From positions 1-34,985 of the forward strand of contig JBMFXC010000019.1 of assembly GCA_049964655.1 (NCBI GenBank): DNA of 34,985 nucleotides, given 5' to 3'. A model generated the notes under the pieces. It worked only from the letters and a program-made list of their open reading frames with translations, was not told the origin of the DNA and searched no databases. How positions within the stretch are numbered: the first letter of the stretch is position 1; each line of letters starts with the position of its first letter. The position numbers and the translations under genes were made by a program. Positions 22,530 to 29,268 of this stretch are shown here, piece after piece. This stretch comes from JAJZJT01 sp049964655. GTDB taxonomy: Bacteria; Actinomycetota; Acidimicrobiia; Acidimicrobiales; RAAP-2.

Positions 22530-23232
22530 CGAGGCGAAGCCTCCGGAACTCCTCGGCGAACGGCACCCCGCACCGCCGGCCTGCATCCTCGGCACGCAGG
22601 CGCACGGCCTCGGCGGCCCACTCCTCCCCGTCGGGGAACTGGCTCCGGTGGCAGGCAACCGCCTTGCCCTTGGTGGCCACGGTGGCCGTGACGTCGACCC
22701 AGGTGTCGGGCTCGAGCGTCCCCGACAGCAGGACGGTCGACACCTGGTGCGGTAGCCCCGCGTCGGGAAAGTACAGGGGCAACGCAGCTGCCGGGGCAAC
22801 CGCGTCGAGGACGGCCCATCCGGTGATCCGGTGGTCGCGATGGTTGACGTACTGCTGGCCGAAGAAGACAGCCGTCGGGTCGGGACAGAGCACGACCTCC
22901 GGACGGACCCGCCGCACCACCGCCACGAGGCGCGCTCGCAGCTCGGCGTCATCGGACAGCTCGCCGTCGGGGTAGCCGAGCAGGACCTGGTCGGCCAGGC
23001 CGAGCACGCCGGCGGCGGCGCCGGCCTCCTCGGAGCGGCGCCGGGCGAGCTCGGTCGGTGCGATGGTCCCGTCGGCCGAGCCCTTTCCCCCGTCGGTGCA
23101 GATCACCACGTGGACCTGACAGCCGCGTGCCGCCCACGCGGCAAGCGTTCCTCCGCACGACACGTCCGGATCGTCCGGATGGGCGTAGATGCCCAACGCG
23201 CACCGGGGCACCTCGCCAAAAGGCTCGCTCAC
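22522..23232 (-). CDS. PIG-L/LmbE family deacetylase
   Basis: A 236-residue zinc-dependent N-deacetylase fold protein. The zinc-binding motif AHPDD is at 17-21, with a second ligand His131 or His134 in NHRDHR. A PEVVLCPDPT stretch fits the family core. Relatives act on N-acetylglucosaminyl substrates, including MshB and Mca in mycothiol metabolism, and some modify antibiotics. The motif set does not tell these apart. ATG at 23232 lies 51 bp downstream of nrdR, and dinB overlaps its end. Confidence 0.87.
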   Translation of the reverse strand: MSEPFGEVPRCALGIYAHPDDPDVSCGGTLAAWAARGCQVHVVICTDGGKGSADGTIAPTELARRRSEEAGAAAGVLGLADQVLLGYPDGELSDDAELRARLVAVVRRVRPEVVLCPDPTAVFFGQQYVNHRDHRITGWAVLDAVAPAAALPLYFPDAGLPHQVSTVLLSGTLEPDTWVDVTATVATKGKAVACHRSQFPDGEEWAAEAVRLRAEDAGRRCGVPFAEEFRRLRLGD

Positions 23233-23283
23233 CGGAAGCGACGCCCGCCGAGCCGGCCCCCGGCGTCGCCGCTCGCAGCCCCG

Positions 23284-23790
23284 TCAGCCACGGTCAGGTC
23301 CTCTGTCGGCAGACGGCTTGGGCGCGGTCGTCTTCGGCGCGGTCGTCTTGGTCAACAGGCCGACTTCGCGCCGGAAGTCGTCGACGGCCTCGAAGCCCTT
23401 GTAGACCGAGGCGAAGCGGACATAGGCGACTTGGTCGAGCACGCGGAGCCGTTCGAGCACCGTCCGCCCCACCACTTCGCTGGAGACCTCGGTATGCGCC
23501 TCGCGCAGCTCCTCCTCGACCGACCGGGCCACGTCGTCGAGCTGGGCGGCCGACACGGGTCGGTTCTTGGCGGCGGCCTCGAGCCCGCCGATCAACTTCG
23601 CCCGGTCGAACGGCTGTCGTGCCCCTGACCGCTTGACGACGATCAACGGAAGCTCCTCGACCCGTTCGAAGGTCGTATAGCGGCGCCCACAGGACAGGCA
23701 GTGTCGGCGGCGGCGGATGGCGGCGCCGTCCTCAGCCTGCCGGGAGTCGACGACCCGATCGTCATCGACCAAACACCACGGGCAGCGCAC
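23284..23790 (-). CDS. nrdR: Ribonucleotide reductase regulator NrdR
   Basis: A 168-residue NrdR, the nucleotide-sensing zinc-ribbon and ATP-cone repressor of ribonucleotide reductase genes. The zinc ribbon uses Cys3, Cys6, Cys31 and Cys34 (MRCPWC ... CLSC), and the ATP-cone begins LPLIVVKRSGARQPFDRAKL at 47-66. YVRFASVYKGFEAVDDF is the family C-terminal signature. An extra Thr/Pro/Lys tail of about 20 residues ends the protein. The start is GTG at 23790. It follows the LysM protein and lexA, the same order as nrdR-Rv2719c-lexA in Mycobacterium. Confidence 0.96.
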   Translation of the reverse strand: MRCPWCLVDDDRVVDSRQAEDGAAIRRRRHCLSCGRRYTTFERVEELPLIVVKRSGARQPFDRAKLIGGLEAAAKNRPVSAAQLDDVARSVEEELREAHTEVSSEVVGRTVLERLRVLDQVAYVRFASVYKGFEAVDDFRREVGLLTKTTAPKTTAPKPSADRGPDRG

Positions 23791-23877
23791 GCCGCGACAC
23801 TACTGCGCCGCCGGAATCGCTCGATCGACACCCGGCGGCGTCACCCGGCCTCGACCGATCAGGCAACCGCCGCCGCG

Positions 23878-24486
23878 TCACGGCAGGCGCAACTGCTCCC
23901 CCGGGACGATCGTGTCGGAGCCGACCTGAGCTGCAAGCCAGGCGACCAGCGGGCGGGGATCACCCGAAGGGTCCACCCGCTCGGCGATCGTCCACAGCGT
24001 GTCGCCCGGGCGCACCACGTAGGTCACCGGACTCAGGCGCCCGGACATCGCCGCGACGGCACTCGGGACCGGCGAACCGCCGATGGATCGAAGCGGGAGC
24101 GCGAGGAGCACCAGCGCCGCAGCCGCCACGGCGACCACCAACCGCTGGCGGCGGACGGCGGCCGATGCCCGCCGGCGGCGGCGGGTGCCCACCCGGTTCC
24201 CTGCCCTCACCACGACAGGAGTCGACCAGGCTCTCTCGCCGTCGACCGCCGCCCCGGCTGCCGCCACTCGGCCCGACGAACCAGCGTCGACCAGTTGTAG
24301 GTGGCGCGGACGACGGGGTACCGGGCTCACCAACGGCACCAACGACTCGCCACCGGCCGCCAATGGAAGCGGCGACCAGGAGGCGACGGGGCCAGCAGGA
24401 CTGACAGGGCCCGCAGGACTGACAGGGCCAGCAGGACTGACAGGGTCCGGAGGTCCGGGACGGCGGTACGAACGCGTGTTCGTCAT
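23878..24486 (-). CDS. LysM-domain membrane protein, likely SOS-induced division inhibitor (YneA/Rv2719c-like)
   Basis: A 202-residue bitopic protein. Residues 1-110 are a Pro/Ser/Arg-rich cytoplasmic region including a GPVSPA repeat. A transmembrane helix lies at about 116-132. A C-terminal LysM domain (about 154-202, VTYVVRPGDTLWTIAERV ... IVPGEQLRLP) would bind peptidoglycan outside. Divergent LysM genes beside lexA encode SOS-induced division inhibitors in Bacillus (YneA) and a comparable protein in Mycobacterium (Rv2719c). The topology and location match, but sequence outside LysM does not help. A perfect LexA box covers codons 2-6 and another lies in the promoter spacer. The predicted transcript starts at or next to the ATG, so it may be leaderless. 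Confidence 0.85.
   Translation of the reverse strand: MTNTRSYRRPGPPDPVSPAGPVSPAGPVSPAGPVASWSPLPLAAGGESLVPLVSPVPRRPRHLQLVDAGSSGRVAAAGAAVDGERAWSTPVVVRAGNRVGTRRRRRASAAVRRQRLVVAVAAAALVLLALPLRSIGGSPVPSAVAAMSGRLSPVTYVVRPGDTLWTIAERVDPSGDPRPLVAWLAAQVGSDTIVPGEQLRLP
24390..24443. repeat. 18-bp tandem repeat, 3 copies, in the LysM gene
   Basis: An 18-bp unit GGCCAGCAGGACTGACAG occurs three times in tandem (24390, 24408, 24426) with one base change in the middle copy. It is in frame and encodes a six-residue Pro-rich repeat (GPVSPA) in the cytoplasmic part of the protein. Confidence 0.9.
24470..24481. promoter_or_regulatory. LexA box 1 (perfect)
   Basis: GAACGCGTGTTC matches the Gram-positive/actinobacterial LexA consensus GAAC-N4-GTTC in full. 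It lies within codons 2-6 of the LysM gene, just downstream of its predicted transcription start. Confidence 0.85.
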
Positions 24487-24492
24487 ATGGGC

Positions 24493-24521
24493 AGCTTCTC
24501 TCGAACGCACGTTCGTGTCAA
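24493..24521 (-). promoter_or_regulatory. Predicted promoter of the LysM gene, operator in the spacer
   Basis: Minus-strand TTGACA (24521-24516) is a perfect -35. Seventeen bases on is GAAGCT (24498-24493), a weak -10. LexA box 2 fills the spacer. The start would fall at or beside the ATG at 24486, with no Shine-Dalgarno, suggesting a leaderless mRNA. Confidence 0.5.
24503..24514. promoter_or_regulatory. LexA box 2 (perfect)
   Basis: GAACGCACGTTC is a full match to GAAC-N4-GTTC. It sits between the -35 and -10 of the LysM gene promoter, an ideal repressor position. Confidence 0.88.
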
Positions 24522-24530
24522 GGGCCGGAC

Positions 24531-24542
24531 GAACAGATGTTT
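24531..24542. promoter_or_regulatory. LexA box 3 (one mismatch)
   Basis: GAACAGATGTTT differs from GAAC-N4-GTTC at the last base only. It abuts and overlaps the predicted lexA -35, so it would serve lexA autorepression. Confidence 0.7.
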
Positions 24543-24569
24543 GCCCCGGACCGGCCAGCCCGCTAGGGT
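24541..24569 (+). promoter_or_regulatory. Predicted lexA promoter
   Basis: TTGCCC (24541-24546) and TAGGGT (24564-24569) are separated by 17 bases. LexA box 3 overlaps the -35 and box 4 covers the start region, which fits autoregulation. Confidence 0.6.
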
Positions 24570-24574
24570 CGGGC

Positions 24575-24586
24575 AAACACACGTTC
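24575..24586. promoter_or_regulatory. LexA box 4 (one mismatch)
   Basis: AAACACACGTTC differs from GAAC-N4-GTTC at the first base only. It lies at the predicted lexA transcription start, about 40 bases before the ATG. Confidence 0.65.
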
Positions 24587-24625
24587 CCCTCCCGACGGTC
24601 CGGGAGGGTCCGACTGGGGGCTCCC

Positions 24626-25255
24626 ATGGCAGAGGTGCTCACGACCAAGCGACGCCAGATCCTCGACTGCATCTCGGCGTCCCTGCGCGAGCGGGGCTAC
24701 CCGCCTTCGGTGCGCGAGATCGGCGAGGTGGTAGGCCTCACCTCGTCGTCGACCGTCCATGCTCATCTCGCCGTGCTCCAACGCGAGGGCTACCTCCGCC
24801 GCGACCCGACCAAGCCCCGGGCCATCGAGGTCCGCTACGACCCCACGTCGAAGGTCGTGGCCGAACAGCGACCGGTCCGTCACGTCCCGCTCGTCGGCGA
24901 CGTCGCCGCTGGCACCGGCGTCCTCGCCCAGGAGAACATCGCAGAGCTCGTCCCCCTCCCCGAGGACTTCACCGGCAGCGGCTCGCTCTTCATGGTGCAG
25001 GTCCGCGGCGACTCGATGGTCGACGACGGCATCCTCGACGGCGACTTCGTCGTCGTCCGCCAGCAAGCCGACGCCGACGACGGCGACACCGTGATCGCCG
25101 GCATCCCCGACGGCGAGGCGACCCTCAAACGTTTCCGGCGTGAGGGCGACACGGTCGTGCTCACGCCGGCCAACGAACGACTCGCACCGATGGTCTTCGA
25201 CGCCTCGGACGTAGTCCTCTACGGCAAGGTGGTCACGGTCTTGCGCCGGCTGTGA
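24626..25255 (+). CDS. lexA: SOS repressor LexA
   Basis: A 209-residue LexA, the repressor and self-cleaving serine peptidase that controls the SOS response. The N-terminal winged helix-turn-helix (about 1-70) includes RGYPPSVREIGEVVGLTSSSTVHAHLAVLQREGYL. The cleavage bond is Ala95-Gly96 in GDVAAGTGV. The catalytic dyad is Ser130 (RGDSMVDDGI) and Lys168 (EATLKRF). Length and all key residues are normal. ATG at 24626 is chosen because the longer upstream frame would run through the operators. It is the only plus-strand gene I call, divergent from the LysM gene with four LexA boxes between, and convergent with the YbjQ-domain operon 66 bp away. Confidence 0.97.
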   Translation: MAEVLTTKRRQILDCISASLRERGYPPSVREIGEVVGLTSSSTVHAHLAVLQREGYLRRDPTKPRAIEVRYDPTSKVVAEQRPVRHVPLVGDVAAGTGVLAQENIAELVPLPEDFTGSGSLFMVQVRGDSMVDDGILDGDFVVVRQQADADDGDTVIAGIPDGEATLKRFRREGDTVVLTPANERLAPMVFDASDVVLYGKVVTVLRRL

Positions 25256-25321
25256 CCCGGCCCTGCTGACCCGGCCCGACCCCTCCCTGAGCGAGGAGCC
25301 ACCCGGCGGCTGGCAGACAGG

Positions 25322-26230
25322 TCAGTGACGCCGTAGCGAGCGGGCGTCGAAGGTGACGACCCGGTCGTCGAGCGAGAGCACCAGCTCGGGGGAGATCCGC
25401 TGGTGCTGGTCGGCGACGAGCGCCACCGCCGTCCCCCACGCGCTGAACTGGACGACGTGGTGGGCGAAGTCGAGCGGGCCTTCGGAGACATGCACCGCCA
25501 CGACCCCACTGGCACCTACGTGCAGTGCCGTCTCCTGCATCCGGGCCATGGCCGCCTCCCGGGCCGAGTACAGCGCGTTGGTGAAGTTGGCCAGCTCGAC
25601 GTTCTGGGTCCGCTGTTGGAGCGCCGTCGACGCGGACCGCCGCGGAACGTTGACGAAGCTCGTCCCGAAGGCAAGCCCCAGCGGCGCCCACCCCGAGGCG
25701 TGGAGCAGGACGAAGTCGCGGGCCGAGAGGTCCGACACGAACACCTCCGGCAGCGGGCCCCGGTGCTTCGTCCGCCCCGCGTCGGTGCTGACCGCCGGGC
25801 GGACGGCCGTGCCCACCACCTCGACGTCGACGTGGTGGGGGTGCACCTCGATGGTGACCTCGACGCCGACCACCCCTGACCCGCCCACGTGCTCGCACTC
25901 TCGCCGCAGCCGAGCCACTGCGGCAGCCACTGCCCGCTGGTGAGCCTCGGTAGCCCAGGCGATCTCGCCCTGTGACCACACCCATACGCCGGCGGGAACG
26001 GCATAGACCGACACGCCGTTCACCAGGTCGACGGGCACCCAGCCGATGGAGTGGAGCAGGAGCGTCTCGTCGATCGACAGGTCGGAGGTCACCGGTGCGC
26101 CCGTCGGCGCCTTCGGGGCATCGAGGGACGCCATGCCTGCCCTCAGCTCGGTCCGGGCGACCGCTCCGGGGTCGGCATCCGACGACGGCCGACCGGACGG
26201 CGGCGTGCTCGGCGGGATGGCGGCGCTCAT
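25322..26230 (-). CDS. Tandem YbjQ-like domain protein (third of the set)
   Basis: A 302-residue soluble protein with two YbjQ-like (putative heavy-metal-binding) repeats. Repeat 1 spans about 48-143 (VTSDLSIDETLLLHSIGWVPVDLV ... GGSGVVGVEV ... VEVVGTAV) and repeat 2 about 164-270 (FVSDLSARDFVLLHASGWAPLGLAFG ... NFTNALYSAREAAMARMQETALHVGASGVVAV ... FSAWGTAV). Each repeat keeps the strand-helix-strand pattern and the GA.GVVGV and GTAV motifs. The N-terminal 45 residues are Pro/Ala-rich. No transmembrane helix or signal peptide is present. ATG at 26230 overlaps the previous gene as ATGA. It is the last gene of the pspA operon. Metal binding is only suggested by the family name. Confidence 0.82.
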   Translation of the reverse strand: MSAAIPPSTPPSGRPSSDADPGAVARTELRAGMASLDAPKAPTGAPVTSDLSIDETLLLHSIGWVPVDLVNGVSVYAVPAGVWVWSQGEIAWATEAHQRAVAAAVARLRRECEHVGGSGVVGVEVTIEVHPHHVDVEVVGTAVRPAVSTDAGRTKHRGPLPEVFVSDLSARDFVLLHASGWAPLGLAFGTSFVNVPRRSASTALQQRTQNVELANFTNALYSAREAAMARMQETALHVGASGVVAVHVSEGPLDFAHHVVQFSAWGTAVALVADQHQRISPELVLSLDDRVVTFDARSLRRH

Positions 26231-27168
26231 CCGAGCTGCACCGTCGGCCGTGGCGCCGGGAGCGGGTCGACCTCTTTGAACCGGCGCACCCGAGTCCCCC
26301 GCAACGTGCACTCGACGATCTCGTCGCCCTGCCCCAGCTCCCGCCAGTCGAGTCCACTCCGGGCACCGTGCAGCTCGTCGGCACCGAGCTGGTCACGGAT
26401 CCGCTGACGGGCCAGCGACCGCGCCGCGGCACGGGCTCGGGACACCTGCTCGATCTCGGCGGTGCCGGCAGTGCCGCTTCCGCCCCATCCGTAGGCCTGG
26501 CCCTCGGAGAGGAACTCGGTGACGCACGAGGCCCAGACCCGCACCGACACCATGGAGGCCACCACCGAGACCGGCATCATGCCGGCCTCGAGGAGCTTGG
26601 TCAGCCGCATCCCCGCCAGGTAGGTCGACCACGGCCGGCCTCCATCTGGTGGTGGCGCGTCGCGGACGACGACGGCGGTGCCGAGGAGGTGGAACTCGAC
26701 GATGCTCAGGTCGGCCACGTGCGCGGACGTGTCGACGACCCCGATGACCCCGTGGGCCCCGGCGTCGGTGGCCTCCTCGAGCATGCGCTGGAACGCCGAG
26801 CCGAAGCCTTGCGCCCACGCCGCCTCGACCCACGGCTGCTCGTAGTTCTGGCCCCACATCCGATGCTCGGCCGACACGAACCCGTGTGGGCACGACCACT
26901 GCTCGACATAGGCGCCATGCGGCAAGCTCGAGGACAGCGAGGCACCCTGCAAGTACGGCGAGCCCGCTCCGTAAAAGGCCCACTGCATGGCGCAGAACCC
27001 CTGCACGAGGCCGACGGGCTCGAGCCCTGCCTCGAGACAGGCAGCCAGGTCGGGGATCGACAGGGCCGACGCCGACGAACGGGTGGCCAGCCGGGCGGCC
27101 GCCTCTGGCGGCACATCGGCGTCGTCGGCCCGACCCGGAGCGGGCGCGTCGGGAGGCGGGAGGGTCAT
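26227..27168 (-). CDS. Divergent YbjQ-like tandem-domain protein (second of the set)
   Basis: A 313-residue protein related to its two neighbours but more diverged. Repeat 1 (about 36-168) has LAACLEAGLEPVGLVQGF, the long helix FGSAFQRMLEEATDAGAHGVIGVVD and FHLLGTAVVV. Repeat 2 (about 180-297) keeps LTKLLEAGMMPVSVVASM and an Arg/Ala-rich helix, but its GVVGV and GTAV motifs have decayed. An insert with several Trp, Tyr and Gly residues (about 62-118, including YGAGSPYLQGASL and MWGQNYEQPW) interrupts repeat 1. No membrane segment is evident. ATG at 27168 follows the previous stop by 4 bases. Function unknown. Confidence 0.75.
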   Translation of the reverse strand: MTLPPPDAPAPGRADDADVPPEAAARLATRSSASALSIPDLAACLEAGLEPVGLVQGFCAMQWAFYGAGSPYLQGASLSSSLPHGAYVEQWSCPHGFVSAEHRMWGQNYEQPWVEAAWAQGFGSAFQRMLEEATDAGAHGVIGVVDTSAHVADLSIVEFHLLGTAVVVRDAPPPDGGRPWSTYLAGMRLTKLLEAGMMPVSVVASMVSVRVWASCVTEFLSEGQAYGWGGSGTAGTAEIEQVSRARAAARSLARQRIRDQLGADELHGARSGLDWRELGQGDEIVECTLRGTRVRRFKEVDPLPAPRPTVQLG

Positions 27169-27172
27169 CGGC

Positions 27173-27976
27173 TCAGTTGTCGAGGGAGATGATCGTGGTC
27201 GGGCGCGGCAAGGTCACGCCCTCCCCGGTCCGCTCCACCGCCGTGCCGATGGCCAGGAACTCGATGGTGTGGCTCCCCCACTGGTGGGTCTTCTCCTCGA
27301 GCCGGACACCCACGATGCCGGTGGCATTGAGCTCGGTCGCCTCGTCCTGCATGCGGGTCATGGCCAGCTCGCGTGCCTCGTAGAGCGCTTGGGTGAAGTT
27401 GGGGAGCTCGACGTTCTGCCCCATGGTCCCGAGCGCCTGGCCCAACCCTCGGTGGGCGATGTGGTAGACGCACGTGCCCATCACCAGGCCGCGGGGGACG
27501 TGACCCGTCTGCATGAGGGTCCAGAAGTCCTGCCCCGACAGGTCGGAGGTGAAGGGCTTGCCCTGGGCGTTCCGGAAGGACTCGCCGCTCTCGGCGCGGA
27601 CCGCCGTCCCCATGGCGATGAACTCGGCGGCGTCGCTGCCCCACTCGTAGTAGTTGACGTCGAGGCGCACCCCGACCACGCCGTCGGCACCGAGCTGGTC
27701 GGCCTCCTCCTCCATACGGGTCATGGCCAGCTCGCGGGCGTGGTACATCGCCTCGGTGAGCTTGGTGAGCTCCTGGGAGGTCGAGAACTTCCGGAGCTGC
27801 ACCCCGGTGTGGTAGATCGACGACCCCATCACGAAGCCGAGCGGATGGAAGCCGACCTCCTTGACCAGCAGGAACTCGTTGACCGACAGGTCGGAGGTGA
27901 ACAGCCCCGCTCCGAGCTCTGCGAGCCGATGCCCGGCGTCCTCGGGGAGGTCTCCCCCACTCGGTGTCGTGCTCAC
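27173..27976 (-). CDS. Tandem YbjQ-like domain protein (first of the set)
   Basis: A 267-residue protein of two well-conserved YbjQ-like repeats. Repeat 1 is at about 26-127 and repeat 2 at about 142-247. Both begin FTSDLS, continue GLVMG(S/T)xxYH, carry the helix ARELAMTRMxxEA, then VGVRL, and end with an F(I/L)A(M/I)GTAV strand. YbjQ (Pfam YbjQ_1) proteins form pentameric rings and are annotated as putative heavy-metal binders; the function is unproven. GTG at 27976 overlaps the upstream gene as GTGA, and a much longer open frame upstream is a shadow. Its position two genes after pspA suggests a role in the same membrane-stress process. Confidence 0.85.
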   Translation of the reverse strand: MSTTPSGGDLPEDAGHRLAELGAGLFTSDLSVNEFLLVKEVGFHPLGFVMGSSIYHTGVQLRKFSTSQELTKLTEAMYHARELAMTRMEEEADQLGADGVVGVRLDVNYYEWGSDAAEFIAMGTAVRAESGESFRNAQGKPFTSDLSGQDFWTLMQTGHVPRGLVMGTCVYHIAHRGLGQALGTMGQNVELPNFTQALYEARELAMTRMQDEATELNATGIVGVRLEEKTHQWGSHTIEFLAIGTAVERTGEGVTLPRPTTIISLDN

Positions 27977-28377
27977 GTCGTTCCTCCGATCACCATGCGT
28001 TCGAGCGCCTGCCGGGCGGCATCGCTGTGGGCAGCCTCGGTCCGAACCGCTTCGAGGAGGCGGCGGACCCACTCGTCGGCGCTGATGGACTCGGTGCGGA
28101 TGCGGATCCCGCCCGAGACCCGGCCGACCGTGCACCGGAGCGTGCCGTGGTCGGCCACCGCCTCGAGCACGTCGTTGCCGACCGACAGGCGCACCGAGGA
28201 GATCTCGCCTCCTCGGCGGAGACGGCCTCCCGAGCGCGCCACCTCGAGCCGGCTCCCGAGCACGTCGGAGAGCTGTTCGGCGAGCACGGTGAGCAGCACC
28301 TGGACGTCGCCGGCGTTGGCTTGCAGCGCGGAAGCAGCCAGCTCGAGGTCGAACCCTCCGCCGGCGTCCACCGTCAC
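27973..28377 (-). CDS. Unrecognised 134-residue protein between pspA and YbjQ genes
   Basis: I do not recognise this family. The 134 residues look like one compact alpha/beta domain: a helix at about 10-40, strands with alternating hydrophobics at 43-94 (SRLEVARSGG, ISSVRLSVGNDVLEAVADHG, LRCTVGR, IRIRTESIS) and a C-terminal amphipathic helix at 101-128. No signal peptide or transmembrane helix is seen, and the single Cys82 is not part of a motif. GTG at 28377 overlaps pspA by GTGA and its stop overlaps the next gene as GTGA, so it is translationally tied to both. By position it may be a PspA partner. It does not obviously match PspB, PspC or the actinobacterial ClgR/PspM set. Confidence 0.75.
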   Translation of the reverse strand: MTVDAGGGFDLELAASALQANAGDVQVLLTVLAEQLSDVLGSRLEVARSGGRLRRGGEISSVRLSVGNDVLEAVADHGTLRCTVGRVSGGIRIRTESISADEWVRRLLEAVRTEAAHSDAARQALERMVIGGTT

Positions 28378-29135
28378 GACGTGCCGTCCTGGTCGGAAGC
28401 GGCACCCGATCCCAGTGCCTCGGGCTGCGGCGGGGCGCCGGCGCCGAGCTGGGCCTTCAAGGCAGCAAGCTCCTGGTCGACCTGGCTGTCGCTCGCCACC
28501 TTGTCGAGCTCTTTCTGGATGTCGTCGTCACCGCCACCCACGTCCTCGAGTGCGCCCGACTCGAGGAGCTCGTCGAGCGCTCCGGAGCGGGCCTGCATCG
28601 AGGCGATCTTGTCCTGGGCCCGTTGGAGCGCGGCACCCGAGTCGCCGAAGGTCTTCGAGATGCCGGCCGCGCTCTCGTTCACCGACGCCGAGGCCTTGGC
28701 CGCCGTGTAGGTGGCCTTCATGGTCTCCTTCTGCGTCCGGAAGGCGTTGACCCGCGTCTGGAGCGCGTTCAACGTGGCGGTGAGCTTCTGCTCTTGCTCG
28801 TCGAGCTGCTGGCGCTGGGGCTCCATGCCGTCGATCTGGCCCTGGGCGGTCGCCTTGCGGGCGAGGGCCTCCTTGGCCAGGTCCTCCTTGCCAGCAGCAA
28901 GGGCCGCCTTGGCTTGGTCCTGCAGATGGTCGATCGAGTGGCGGAGCTGGTCCTCCTGCAGCTCGATCTGCTTTTTCGACGCCGCGATGTCCACCAGTGC
29001 CCGGCGGACCTGGGTGAGCTGCTCGAGCATCTTCTCGTAGGAGAGGTCGAGCATCTCGTTCGGGTTCTCCGCTGCGTCGAGCGCGCGGTTTGCCTTGGCT
29101 TCGACGATGTCGTGCGCCCGCTGGAACAGCCCCAT
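28374..29135 (-). CDS. pspA: PspA/IM30 (ESCRT-III-like) family protein
   Basis: A 253-residue PspA-type coiled-coil protein. These peripheral membrane proteins form rods and rings on the inner membrane face and maintain it under envelope stress. The N-terminal amphipathic helix MGLFQRAHDIVEAKANRALD is followed by AENP with its conserved proline (Pro25), and long helices run from about 27 to 180. The C-terminal 60 residues carry the short helix QVDQELAALKAQLG after an acidic GGGDDD linker, then a disordered Gly/Ala/Pro tail. ATG at 29135 is clear: GGAGG lies 8 bases upstream. A TACAGT at 29181-29176 could be a -10. First gene of a five-gene operon. Confidence 0.92.
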   Translation of the reverse strand: MGLFQRAHDIVEAKANRALDAAENPNEMLDLSYEKMLEQLTQVRRALVDIAASKKQIELQEDQLRHSIDHLQDQAKAALAAGKEDLAKEALARKATAQGQIDGMEPQRQQLDEQEQKLTATLNALQTRVNAFRTQKETMKATYTAAKASASVNESAAGISKTFGDSGAALQRAQDKIASMQARSGALDELLESGALEDVGGGDDDIQKELDKVASDSQVDQELAALKAQLGAGAPPQPEALGSGAASDQDGTS

Positions 29136-29268
29136 CACACCGCCTCCTTGTCCACCCGATCGGCTGGTCGCTCTCACTGTAGAGGAACGCCCACGTCAGG
29201 AGCGGGCGCGGCCGCTGCCGACCGCTGTCCGACCCGGCGAGCTCGCCCTCGGTGGCCGTCAACGACCC

